Shown one piece after another: positions 1-9,239 of a stretch of DNA of 16,566 bases (within the stretch, counting starts at the first letter, position 1; every line of letters begins with the position of its first letter). Source of the stretch: Carex sylvatica (taxonomy: Eukaryota; Streptophyta; Magnoliopsida; Poales; Cyperaceae); NCBI GenBank assembly GCA_964058845.1, contig CAXKVR010000647.1:1-16566 (forward strand), written 5' to 3'. Made by a program: the position numbers and the translations under genes. The notes under the pieces are model-generated. The model saw nothing but the letters and a program-made list of their open reading frames with translations, was not told the DNA's origin and searched no databases.

Positions 1-429
1 AGCTATCAGCTATCTCAAAACAGAACGATGAATGTTTGGATCTTAATAGGTTTTTGAGTATAGAGCAAGCTTTAGACCAGTCTCTAGCTCCCTCCTTTGC
101 GAGCCAATTTTTTTATTAAAAGAAATTAAACCTCTCTTTTACTTTCTGAATTACAAAGAATATAAATATTTAATATGGAACAACCGATCAAGTCAAGCAA
201 CAGTGCATGGTTAATTATTACATATTTACATGTAAGTACGAACTATATATATATCAGGTAAGCAACAGTGATAATAACACCACCTACAACGTACGATTGT
301 TGTTGTGTTTAAACAAATATAATAATAAACATAATATAATATTTGAGGCTATAACATATATAGCTATAACGCACCTATATATTAACTATATAAAACGCTA
401 GCTGATCCCCAAATATCATTTGGGTGTTA
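1..429. other. AT-rich intergenic stretch, no gene seen
   Basis: This is AT-rich sequence with scattered short TA runs. A 64-codon open frame at 207-401 has a composition dominated by N, Y, I and T, as expected from translated AT-rich non-coding DNA, and shows no domain. I see no RNA gene or transposon end before the target duplication that starts at about 430. Confidence 0.6.
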
Positions 430-437
430 GTTGCAAC
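430..437. repeat. Left target-site duplication of the 438-883 element
   Basis: GTTGCAAC here matches 883-890 (7 bp outside the element plus one shared base). The octamer is a perfect palindrome. Confidence 0.75.
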
Positions 438-883
438 CAGGGGTGACAAAAAAGCTAATAGCTCGTGGTTTGATTGTGACTTGTTCGCTAACAATTTGTT
501 TGTTACTAGACCGAACTGTTTATGAGCCAGCTCGCTACTAACTCAGTCCAGAATTAACGAGTTCAAGCTGGGGCTTAGCTTGCTCGCTAGCTATCTGGAC
601 TAGACATCAATTTGTGAATTTATATGAATTTGTATGTATTTTATACTGTATAGCTCAGTTCAGTTCGATCTAAAAAGTTTGTAGAATTTTTTTTTTCTTA
701 AAACAAGATCCAGCCAGACCCAGCTCATTAGCTCGTGAGCTAGCTCGATCTGACTTGTCACGAGTTCAAATTGAGATTTAATAGCTCGATTGTCCTAGAT
801 CCAACTTGCTCGACTGTACATAACTCGGTCAAAAATTAACAAGCTGAGCTAGGCCTAGCTCGGACCGAGCCTTGACACCCCTG
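438..883. mobile_element. Non-autonomous hAT-like element (about 446 bp)
   Basis: The left end reads CAGGGGTGACAA and the right end, reversed, reads CAGGGGTGTCAA: a 12-bp terminal inverted repeat with one mismatch and the CAGGG start typical of hAT elements. It is flanked by TTGCAAC on both sides (431-437 and 884-890), or GTTGCAAC if the shared terminal G is counted, which matches the 8-bp target duplication of hAT transposons. The interior is full of AGCTCG/CGAGCT hexamers in both orientations, for example around 529-545, 721-750 and 782-790. Clustered subterminal hexamers of this kind are known as transposase-binding sites in hAT elements. No coding capacity is visible, so it would need a transposase supplied in trans. 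Confidence 0.85.
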
Positions 884-890
884 TTGCAAC

Positions 891-2740
891 ACCAAGGAAT
901 TGGATGCCGTTAACAATTTGCATTAAATTAATATATGTAACATATATATTCTGAGACTACCTAATTAATTTGTACCACCGCGCGGCGGGTCGATGTCATG
1001 GTTACAATTAAGTTACAACACATGGCATACATGTAAATTTTCTTTAGGGCTGTTCAACTAAGATTTTGAAGATATATATATAGAATAGATACCTTGATTG
1101 TTCCTCTTTTTGCCATGTGGGGTCATTAAGCATTGCTAAAACAAATAGAGAGAGTGTATTGAATATAGAGCTATAGTATCATATATAACCCCACTTAGAA
1201 CCACTACACCTACCATTAATAGATAGATAGATCGATCATGTAATTGTGTTTTAGGTCGTTATTCCACTTATTGTGATACGCCGACGTATGCTTATTACAC
1301 TTTAAGAATAAAATTACATATAATCAGGATCACATATATGCGTATAATATTGCACTAATTATATATATATTCAAAGGACTGCATGAAATGACTAAAAGGA
1401 GGCCATGATTGACCTCTGTTCTGAGAGCTGCTACGATAACCTCTCTCTCTCTCTCTCTCTCTCTCTTTGTATAGGGTAACATGCATGCACCGGTATCTTA
1501 GCTTTACTAGCTTTGCATTTTTGTTTTCTAAATTGTGATAATACCTCATTTCTGAAATAGTACAGTTTAAGATTCTTCTGCATGCTAACAATAGAAGCCG
1601 CATAATTAGAAAAACAAAACATTAATGTATGTTCCGGATGATTTACACAAAAAAAAAGAGCAGCAATTTATGTGTTTTCAAAGAACTAGCTAATTGCAAG
1701 TATATATATACAAGTATAAAATATATCTTCAATTTTCATATCCAGAAAGAAAAAAAAAACTGTAATTTAATTTCATCTAAATTATGTATACATTGAATCA
1801 ATACTTGCAACACATGCATTCGGATTGCTAACATAGTTTCATTCTTCTTTGGAAAAATGATATTTAATATTACAGTATTAATATTGGTAGTATTATTATT
1901 TAATAAATTGCGGACCTGTACTAAAAAGTCTTCCTTTTTTTCTGGTTTAAGTCATTGACTTAACTAGCTAGTAACACCATTAATCGACAAAATAAAAAAA
2001 ATGTATTGCTTTGTAATATTTGGTGGCATTTTTTTATATCTTGCATGTCGGTAAGATGCTTTTGCAAATTTACATGCTTTAAGTCTCAAAGGCTACAAGA
2101 ATTTATTTTATTTGTGAGAATAAAAAATAACTAGTCTAGAGTAAGCTGACATATAACTTGTTATTTCCGAAAATATTTTTATTATCGATGAAAGTATTCG
2201 TGAAAATACTAACACTAAATATTTTACTCTCGCGAATAAAATAGATTCTTGCAATAGATATATATAGCTAAAAGATTTTGGTGGCAAAAGTTTGAAGAGT
2301 TGTTGAATTTCCCTATGAATGGTATATACATATCATATCACTTGGGCAGAAATTCATTGTATTCAATTAAAATTTCTGAGCAGTCATAAGTACGATGAAA
2401 TTAAACTAATAGCAATAAACAACAGAAATGAAAAATTCGCATATGTAGGAATTTTTTTTTTTTTTTTAACAATGCATATCAAGAATTAATCTTTGATTTA
2501 GTAGCAAATTAAGACACATGATATATGATGTGAAATGTTATGAATTTAAAATCTGAATAAATAAAATATTTTGTTATAATAACAGAGGTATTAAATAATT
2601 AGATGGCTTGAACTCCAATTTTTATTCTAAACAATTATTACATAATAAATTTAGTGAATAAACAATTATTACATAACAATTACATCATGCTTTGGGAATT
2701 AAAGAGTGTGTTTTACTTTCCACTCATATTTCTATTTTTA
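891..2740. other. AT-rich intergenic stretch with a CT microsatellite, no gene seen
   Basis: No convincing coding region, RNA gene or bounded transposon is visible in this stretch. Two overlapping minus-strand open frames near 1355-1622 run straight through the CT repeat, giving an Arg-Glu run, and are artefacts. Short A/T homopolymers are frequent (for example around 2451-2467). A short GATA-type run lies near 1219-1233. Confidence 0.6.
1441..1466. repeat. (CT)13 microsatellite
   Basis: Thirteen uninterrupted CT units are seen directly. Such a run is likely to vary in length between individuals. Confidence 0.97.
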
Positions 2741-2778
2741 AAATTCAAACAGTCGATCTGAACTTCTCAATATGATCC

Positions 2779-2979
2779 CTTCATATTGATATGTACTTGG
2801 AGACCAAATCTTACATTTTTTTTGAAATTTTTTACTATTTTTGAAAAATGGTGTTTTTCTGATTTTTTATTTATTATTTTATTTAATGAAAAGCTGTGAT
2901 TTTCAAAAATTCTAAAAAAATAGTAAAATAATACCAAAAAAATATAAAATTTGGTCTCCAAGTACATATCAATATGAAG
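2779..2979. repeat. Palindromic (foldback) repeat, about 201 bp, family A
   Basis: The left arm starts CTTCATATTGATATGTACTT and the right arm ends with its exact reverse complement. Complementarity continues inward with small mismatches through the TTGGAGACCAAAT motif, a T-rich block and TTTACTATTTTT to an AT-rich centre near 2875. The same core, with GTGCTTGGAGACC in place of GTACTTGGAGACC, forms the middle of the palindrome at 8311-8719, so the two belong to one foldback family. I found no clear target duplication, so the true outer limits are uncertain. Confidence 0.85.
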
Positions 2980-4370
2980 AGAAAATTGTGTAGAAGACGT
3001 TCGTAGTTTTAGATTTATAAAATCCTCATAGATCGTCAAAAATATTAGTTAGATTGAACGGAGAAAAAAAACCACCTCTAAAAACGTGTAAAAAATGGGT
3101 GAGTGATGTGTCTAGTTTTTTATTTACAAAAATATTTGATATCTTAGGTATAAATACTTGATGTATTATATATGAATACTTGCGTGCGCCATTTGAATTT
3201 TTTTTTTTCAAATATTAGGCGATCTCCAAATAGTAAGTGGTCCTCCCAGGCAGTTTGTAGTTGCTCAAGTAATTAATGACTAGGAGAAGAAATGAGAGAA
3301 GGTTACGGGAAATAGCTAGGTGCTTCCAATAATTTTATATAGCTCATTACATAGAAAAATGTTACAAAATTTGAAGCGGACCGACCCGCAATCAGGGGCA
3401 AATGTAAGAAGGGACAATGTAAATCAATTAATATCTATTTAAAAAAATATATATATTTATGTATAATTTTTTATATAATTTAGAGTAAAATATCATATTA
3501 TTATAATATTGATTATTCTCTATAAAAAAAAAATATATATATATATATTATTGATTCTCATAGTTTGAAAACTCGTCACAACTAATCAATTTACCGAGAC
3601 TTTTCCTATCTGCATTCCTGGATATTGCGAGAAAAACAGAAAAAGAAAATAAAATTACAGACTGTTAGAATAAAATCTTGTAGGAATCTTTAGTTAATAG
3701 TGATCCTATTCGTACCTTAGCACGGATGTCGATTTTGAATCCTTCGGGGAGGTATCATGAAAATGCCACATGTGCTTCCTTTTTTAATAGAGTAGGGAAT
3801 ATAGGTCCTCGAAATGCATGTCCTTAATTGTGTTTCTCAAGAAAACATAAAAAGTTTGCTTAATTAGAGACATACGCAGAGAATCTGATCATTTTAGGGG
3901 TCAATATAATATAATTGTCATCATTCACATCGTAAATAAATTTAAACATAGTTACTTCTATTCAAATTCAAAGCTGTAACGGAATTTATGATTCATTAAG
4001 GAGGATTAAATAGTTGCAGAGATGCCAGTGCTTCTTTGCTGGATACATTTCAGTACATGTCGCGTGTCACTAAATTAATCAATCTAATTAATGATATTCT
4101 GTGGATTTACTTTCTGTACCCTCCCCCACTTAATTAATTAAATAGCATTAATTCACATTTGTTGTAAATTACGGTTCTGTTGGACGGACACATGGGATGG
4201 GATTGAAAACGGACTTGGAATATGAGTCAAATTGAACTGAATTTTTTTTTTTTTCACACGCACAATAACTGCACCGAACATGACCTACAACTCTATAAAA
4301 TTATGAACGCTACAAATTCATGATGAAAAATGAGTAGATGTATATGCATAAGATTGAACATATCAAATAA
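2980..4370. other. AT-rich intergenic stretch, no gene seen
   Basis: This holds long A/T runs and a TA microsatellite near 3531-3548. A 61-codon minus-strand open frame at 3026-3211 has low-complexity composition and no domain. I see no bounded element, RNA gene or conserved coding signal. Confidence 0.55.
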
Positions 4371-4378
4371 TATGTTAT

Positions 4379-4706
4379 AGGGGTGCAAACGGATCAGATG
4401 ATATCCAACCGTATCCGTATTTAAAAATTAGATACGGATATTCGATATCTTAATATCTGTGCTGATACGAATTCAGATATAGTTTTGAATTTTAATTATC
4501 CATATCTGAATAGTAGATATATACCATATAGTTTAATGTATATTATAAAAATATTTATGTATATATCTACAGATATCCGATATTCGATCTGTATTCGTCT
4601 AATCTCTGATTTGTATTTGTATCCGTATCCGAAAAATAAAAGTAGATACGAATATAATTTTACCACCATCCGATCCGTAACCTGTTACGATCCGTTTGCA
4701 CCCGTA
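4379..4706. mobile_element. Non-autonomous hAT-like element (about 328 bp), GGGTGCAAACGG family
   Basis: The left end is AGGGGTGCAAACGGATC and the right end GATCCGTTTGCACCCGTA: an inverted repeat of about 15 bp with the GGGGTG core of hAT termini. Flanks TATGTTAT (4371-4378) and TTTGTTAT (4707-4714) match at 7 of 8 positions and look like an aged 8-bp target duplication. The interior repeats GATATCC/GGATAT and CCGTATCC/GGATACGG motifs on both strands, another subterminal-repeat pattern. A related copy begins at about 16496. The 83-codon frame crossing it (4485-4736) runs past the element end and is not a gene. Confidence 0.8.
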
Positions 4707-5157
4707 TTTGTTATTAAAAAAAATGAAATATTCTAGATATCATAGATTTGGTATTTTTTTTCATATGAAAATTTGTGAGCCACAGAAGATCTGGAGTAGG
4801 TAATTAATTGCACAGAATCCTTTGCAATTATATGAGTGGGTCCCATTCCGAAGCTATAATAGGGGTATAATTTGCGGCCTACACTACACCAAAACAACTA
4901 ATGCATCTTTCACACTAATCACTAGATTTAGTCCCTATTCTGCTTCTTATTCCTTCCTTCCTTGTAATCATCTATTCTATTCTATTCTATTGAAAAGGAC
5001 ACTTAATTTAATACTAATATTTTAAATCCTACTTCCAAATTAGTTTTATTTATACTATCAATATATCTTCATCGTAGATAAGCGAATTGAGCATGCATGT
5101 ATAACTCCAAATATTTTTATGTAAAATTGGCCACATTTGAGCATACCATAATTAATA
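4707..5157. other. Short intergenic stretch with small simple repeats
   Basis: It contains a TTCC run near 4950-4963 and four CTATT units at 4972-4991. A CACTA-like motif, CACTACACCAAAAC, occurs near 4883-4896, but I found no inverted partner. No gene is visible. Confidence 0.55.
5149..5157. repeat. 9-bp target-site duplication of the Mutator-like element
   Basis: TAATTAATA at 5149-5157 is repeated exactly at 5842-5850, immediately outside the two inverted ends. A 9-bp duplication is the signature of Mutator-like transposition. Confidence 0.85.
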
Positions 5158-5841
5158 GGGGGAATTTCATGTATATCCTTCAAAAATTTCAATATTACAT
5201 ATTTATTCTTCTAAAATTAACAATTATATATTTACCTTGAAAATTATACAAACTCACATATTTGTCCAATCTAACTCTATAACATATCAAATATTTCTAA
5301 AAATAATTAAATAATATTTTTTAAAACTTTAAAATTTATTTTACAATATTAATTAACAATATGTTGACCATTATATCATTCATTTATATTTCTTTAGTCT
5401 GTCTAAGTTCTCTTATCTTTAAGGCGTCAAATCTCCTGTCTCTTTCCAAACGTGCCAAATCACATATTTCTCCCCGTCTTCCCTCGTCGCCTCCCCTATG
5501 ATAAATTTTTGTCACCTCTCGTTGCTTTAATTTTTTCATCTTCGTTTGTAGAGAGAGGTAGTAGGTTTCACGTCTTAGAGAGAAGAGAACTCAGACGTAC
5601 TAAAAAGACGGAAACAAATAGGCATAATGGTCAATATATTTTTAATTAATATTATAAAAATAATTTTAAAGTTTAAAAAATATTACTTAATTATTTTTTG
5701 GAGGTATCTAATATGTTATAGGGTTAGATTGGACAAATATGTGAGTTTCTACAATTTTCAAAGATAAATATGTAATTACTGATTTTGGAGGGATAAATAT
5801 GTAATATTGAGACTTTTGAAGGATACACATGAAATTCTCCC
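5158..5841. mobile_element. Mutator-like non-autonomous element with long TIRs (684 bp)
   Basis: The left terminus GGGGGAATTTCATG and the right terminus CATGAAATTCTCCC start an inverted repeat that continues, with mismatches and small indels, for roughly 200 bp on each side (about 5158-5360 and 5635-5841). The termini are followed at once by the perfect 9-bp duplication TAATTAATA. Long TIRs plus a 9-bp duplication identify a Mutator-like (MULE) element. Each TIR has a loose internal rhythm of about 30 bp built on ACATATTTATCC-like blocks. The middle, about 5395-5635, is less AT-rich, pyrimidine-rich at first, and unlike the TIRs. It contains a 65-codon open frame (5452-5649) that I do not recognise. 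There is no transposase, so it is non-autonomous. Confidence 0.88.
5395..5635. other. Unique internal segment (cargo) of the Mutator-like element
   Basis: This segment between the long inverted repeats is clearly richer in G and C than its surroundings, with a C/T-rich first half and an AGAGAG-rich second half. Plant MULEs sometimes carry captured host-gene pieces (Pack-MULEs). The composition would fit a captured leader or exon fragment, but I recognise no source gene, so that is inference only. Confidence 0.35.
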
Positions 5842-5976
5842 TAATTAATAATATGTTTATCATTCTAATAATTAATCCACAAATGGCTAAAGGTTAATTA
5901 GGAATATAAACTATATTTTATGACCAACTATTGCTGCAGGAAGAAATTAAGTGAAGCCTTGTGGGCTGTGGCCCTG

Positions 5977-5984
5977 GTTGGTAT
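5977..5984. repeat. 8-bp target-site duplication of the 5985-6178 MITE
   Basis: GTTGGTAT at 5977-5984 is repeated exactly at 6179-6186, directly outside the inverted ends. Confidence 0.9.
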
Positions 5985-6178
5985 CAGTGTTGTATAAAAT
6001 AATTGTTTAAATCGATTAATCGACTAATTAGTCGTTGACGGTGATCAAATTGTCACGAATTTTTCTGCTAATAGGTCAATTATTTCTGATTATAATAAAT
6101 TATTTTCAATTATTCCTGATTAATCGCTTGACGATACTCTGTCCATCCGATGAGCACATACCGTTATTTACAACACTG
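5985..6178. mobile_element. hAT-like MITE, CAGTGTTGTA family, copy 1 (194 bp)
   Basis: The element begins CAGTGTTGTATAAAATA and ends, reversed, CAGTGTTGTAAATAACGG. It is bounded by a perfect 8-bp duplication GTTGGTAT (5977-5984 and 6179-6186), as expected for hAT transposition. The interior holds clustered ATCGATTAATCG, TAATTAGTCG and GATTAATCG motifs in both orientations. Copy 2 at 7788-7975 lies in the opposite orientation. The complete ends and exact duplication suggest this is the least decayed small element here. A 66-codon open frame (6035-6235) runs across it and out of its right end, and is not a gene. Confidence 0.9.
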
Positions 6179-6186
6179 GTTGGTAT

Positions 6187-7215
6187 ACAAAGATCTCCGA
6201 TTAGGAAGGCAGTACGTCATTACAAATTATATTAAATTTTAATTGATGTTAAGTAGGTTATACAATTTATTTAATTCGTAGGTAGCGGCTAAAATTGCTT
6301 AACTTATGAATAAACATTTTTTAAAATCCGGACATAATAAAGAATCAGGAATTGAAGGATAAAGAATTGATGTTTAAAAGGGTTAAATGTAAAAAAAGGA
6401 AAATTTCATGTATACTATTTAAAAAACTCAAAATTATGTATTTTACCTACGGTTGAAACTAAAAAAATTATGTATCCAATTTATTACATTTTATTTTCAA
6501 ATTTATTTTACATTTATAAACTTCCACTTTACCCTTTATTAAAAAAATATGTAGCATGTGTAAGAAATATTTATTTTTTAATTGACTAGTGATGCAAAAT
6601 ATGTAGGCAAATGATTCATTTATTTACTAGTGATGCAAACACATTGCATTTATGACGATTGAGTGTGCACCACAAATAGAAAAATGAATTATATGTCTTC
6701 ACAAAACAGCCAATTAGAAGACTAATTTTTGCTTTCTACAGACTATATATTTTTTTTAATGAAAGGCAGAATGGAATTTCCATAAATTAAAAATCAGTTT
6801 TAATTTAAAAGATTATTAATTGAGTAAATTTGTAAGTTTTTAAATTTAGAAGGATGAGTATGATAATTTTGAATTTTAAAAGACAAAAGTATGTAATTCT
6901 ATAATATTTAACGGGTATACTTTAAAATCCCAAAAAATAACTTTAAAAAACTAAGAATAGGCCTGACGTCGCCATTGAAATTATATTTTATTTTTCAATT
7001 AAAAACTTAAATGGCTCATTAAGCTCGTTCTGGGAAAAAAAAAGACTGAAGTCGAAATTTTTATTTTTCGATACACATCAGCGTTTTTTTTTATTTCAAA
7101 ACAATCAAAATGCCGGTTTTAAACTTACGACCTCGGTGTTGGATTTTTTGCCATCAAAGATTAATTTGTAAATCAGTATTTTCATAATAAATCATAAATC
7201 TAAGTCCAAGTTGCT
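6187..7215. other. AT-rich intergenic stretch, mostly unassigned
   Basis: Apart from the possible decayed Mutator-like element at 6398-6930, I see no gene or RNA in this interval. Around 7020-7110 there are several A/T homopolymers mixed with GAAGTCGA-type words that recur inside the 7219-7412 repeat. Confidence 0.5.
6398..6930. mobile_element. Possible decayed relative of the Mutator-like element
   Basis: The left side GGAAAATTTCATGTATAC followed by AAAATTATGTATTTTACC resembles the terminus of the 5158-5841 element. The right side, read in reverse, has GTATACCCGTTAAATAT followed by ATTACATACTTTTGTC and CATACTCATCCTTC, with the same spaced blocks. The inverted repeat is weak and the flanks are A-runs, so no target duplication can be trusted. 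The boundaries are approximate. Confidence 0.4.
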
Positions 7216-7218
7216 TTT

Positions 7219-7412
7219 GGAGACTCCGAATTTTTTTAATAACCTCATTAAATCCCTCAATTTTTTGAAAAATCGAAAAATGCCCCCAAATGCCACACTG
7301 TGTGGCGGTTGTTTCTGAAGTCGACTGCCCCCACTACGTGGGAGTACATTATCGTAGAAACTTTTTTTTTATAGATTGATAAGTATATATAGAATGAATG
7401 TTTTACAATTTG
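7219..7412. repeat. Dispersed repeat, direct copy of a right-arm segment (about 9456-9677)
   Basis: GAGACTCCGAATTTTTTTAA and what follows aligns in the same orientation with 9456-9677. Shared landmarks in order are AATAACCTCA/AATATCCTCA, TGCCACACTGTGTGG, GAAGTCGAC, GTAGAAAC, AGATTGATAA and ATATATA.AATGAAT.TTTTACA. The TGCCACACTGTGTGG block contains a small palindrome. I do not recognise the repeat family. Confidence 0.75.
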
Positions 7413-7787
7413 CCGAACAACTCCTAGTTTATCTTACAAAATATTCCGCACACTCAGAATTGCAATTGAAGTTTCTAAAAAATAACGATAAGTTATAAAA
7501 TTGATTTCAACAGAAAAAGAGTTCCTTCATTATGCCAAGGAGTAGCAATGCCACACTTTTTTCATAAGACAAAAGTATTTAAACAAATTTTTTTTATAAG
7601 TTATAAAATCAGTACTCAAATCGGCTAACAAATATAGAACATATGTAAATTTTTTTTTTTTCTGTGTTAGATTGATAAGTTGTACTAATTAAGATCCCCT
7701 TGTATCTCTCTTTATATTTTTATTATGTGAGTATTAAGTATTTATCTAACAAGAGGTTGATATATATTAATTTTTTGAAGATTTTCT
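7413..7787. other. AT-rich intergenic stretch, nothing identified
   Basis: There is no gene, no inverted ends and no recognised repeat between the dispersed repeat and the MITE copy. Long T-runs lie near 7590 and 7652. Confidence 0.5.
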
Positions 7788-7975
7788 CAGTGTTGTAAAT
7801 AACGGTATGCGGTCGTCGGACGGACATAGTACCGTCAATCGATTAATCAAGAATAATCAGGAATAATCGATTATAATCAGAAATAATCGGTCGATTAGTC
7901 AGAAAAACCAGTGACAGTTTGGTCACCGCCATTAACAGGAATAATCGGCCTAAACGGATGTTTTTTACAACACTG
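7788..7975. mobile_element. hAT-like MITE, CAGTGTTGTA family, copy 2 (188 bp)
   Basis: It starts CAGTGTTGTAAATAACGG, matching the reversed right end of copy 1 (5985-6178), and ends TTTTTTACAACACTG. Flanks GATTTTCT and GAATTACT agree at 6 of 8 positions, compatible with an old 8-bp target duplication. The interior is full of AATAATCGG and CGATTAATC words. Its last 40 bp or so lie inside the left arm of the large inverted repeat; the reverse copy of just this part is at 9761-9800. Confidence 0.8.
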
Positions 7976-8310
7976 GAATTACTTAATCCTGAGCTATGTA
8001 CATACTAAACACTCATTCTATACATACTAAATATTCATTACTATTAATGTCTATACGTAAAACATTCATTCTATATCGGTTGGAGACTTGTCTCATATCA
8101 TACAAAAAAAAAAAATCACTGTTTCTTCCCAGGACTTGTCACTTTAGCAACCGTTGTGACTTTGAAGTTTTGTTTAAAATCTTACAAATTAAAGTTTTTA
8201 ATGTTTAAATTTATTATGAGTTAAAATAAAGATTTGCTATAACTTATAATACGGGAATCATATAACGGACAATAACATATATAGATATAAGCAGACCCAC
8301 AAAACAAAAA
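7936..8310. repeat. Left arm of the large outer inverted repeat
   Basis: This arm is the near reverse complement of 9240-9800. Landmarks shared with the right arm include the end of the CAGTGTTG MITE, ATGTACATA-type words, CGGTTGGAGACTTGTCTCAT, TCTTCCCAGGACTTGTCACT, GCAACCGTTGTGACTTTG, ATACGGGAATCATATA and AGACCCACAAAACAAAAA. The arm is shorter than its partner because a segment of about 185 bp in the right arm is absent here (junction near 8076). Two short frames crossing the arm (7996-8208 + and 8221-8439 -) are by-products of the repeat. Confidence 0.9.
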
Positions 8311-8719
8311 ATGGGTTATGGTACATTGCAATGCATAGGTATTTTTGTGCATTGAACTATAAATTACCGATTCAAAGTTCAAATGACCGATCCAAATCGT
8401 CCATCTTTTTCGCCATATTAATATGTGCTTGGAGACCAAATTTTACATTTTTTGAAATTTGTTTACTATTTATTAAGCCACTTTGAAAATCGCTGATCCA
8501 ACGGTAACAGTAAAATCAAAAGGCATCATTGGATCAGTGATTTTCAAAGTGGCTTAATAAATAGTAAACAAATTCTAAAAAATGTAAAATCTAGTCTCCA
8601 AGCACATATTAATATGGAGAAAAAGATGGACGGTTTGGATCGGTCATTTGAACTTTGAATCGGTGATTTATAGTTCAATGCACAAAAATACCTATGCATT
8701 GCAATGTACCATAGCCCAT
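8311..8719. repeat. Inner palindrome A (about 409 bp)
   Basis: The sequence reads ATGGGTTATGGTACATTGCA at the left and the reverse complement, with one or two changes, at the right (TGCAATGTACCATAGCCCAT). Complementarity continues through GCATAGGTATTTTTGTGCAT, GAACTATAAAT.ACCGATTC, CATATTAATATGTGCTTGGA and AGCCACTTTGAAAATC to a short loop around 8495-8537. The middle is related to the palindrome at 2779-2979. It abuts the left outer arm with no spacer. A transcript through it would form a hairpin with a stem of about 180-190 bp. Confidence 0.92.
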
Positions 8720-8722
8720 CTC

Positions 8723-9234
8723 TTCATCAAGTACAAATTTTGAAATTTGAAACTTTTATAAATATTTCCATAGAGTAGAACTAGGGTGTTTTTAAGTTCA
8801 CCAAGTTTCTTGATGAACTCAAGTCTAAAACCCATTAAATGGATTTAAAATGACGAATCCGAACTGTTGAAATCTGCCTACCTTATAAGTGATGCGTCTA
8901 CATGTGAAATTTTTTAATTAATTTTGTATAGAGTTAAGTGGTCAAAAAATATTTAAAAAATCAATGCATTAAAATTAATTTATTAACCTTCTAATTTTGA
9001 TCGCTTGACTTTATACTAAATTAATTTGAATGTTTAAAATTTTCACATGTAGCCGCATCACTCGTAAGGTAAGCAGATTTCAACTGTTCAAATTCATCAT
9101 TTGAAGCCTATTTGACGGATTTTTGATTTGAGTTCAAAAAAAAACTTGGTGAACTTAAGAACACCCTAGTTCTACTCTATGAAAATATTTATAAAAATTT
9201 CAAATTTCAAATTTCAAAATTTGTACTTGATGAA
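8723..9234. repeat. Inner palindrome B (about 512 bp)
   Basis: The left end is TTCATCAAGTACAAATTTTG and the right end CAAAATTTGTACTTGATGAA, its exact reverse complement. The match continues inward with mismatches through ATAGAGTAGAACTAGGGTGT, TTAAGTTCACCAAGTTT, GTTGAAATCTGC.TACCTTA, GTGATGCG.CTACATGTGAAA and a T/A-rich region to a centre near 8970-8985. It differs in sequence from palindrome A and lies only 3 bp from A and 5 bp from the right outer arm. No target duplication is visible at its ends. Confidence 0.92.
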
Positions 9235-9239
9235 TGGTG

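Noticed and set aside
1355..1622. Two minus-strand ORFs with Arg-Glu runs
   Set aside because: The runs come from the CT microsatellite. The flanking composition is that of AT-rich non-coding DNA.
3720..3830. Possible tRNA-derived SINE (GAATCC-type word and T-run)
   Set aside because: No acceptable A box and B box pair at the right spacing, and no target duplication.
4883..4896. CACTA-type transposon end (CACTACACCAAAAC)
   Set aside because: I found no inverted partner, no subterminal repeats and no 3-bp duplication.
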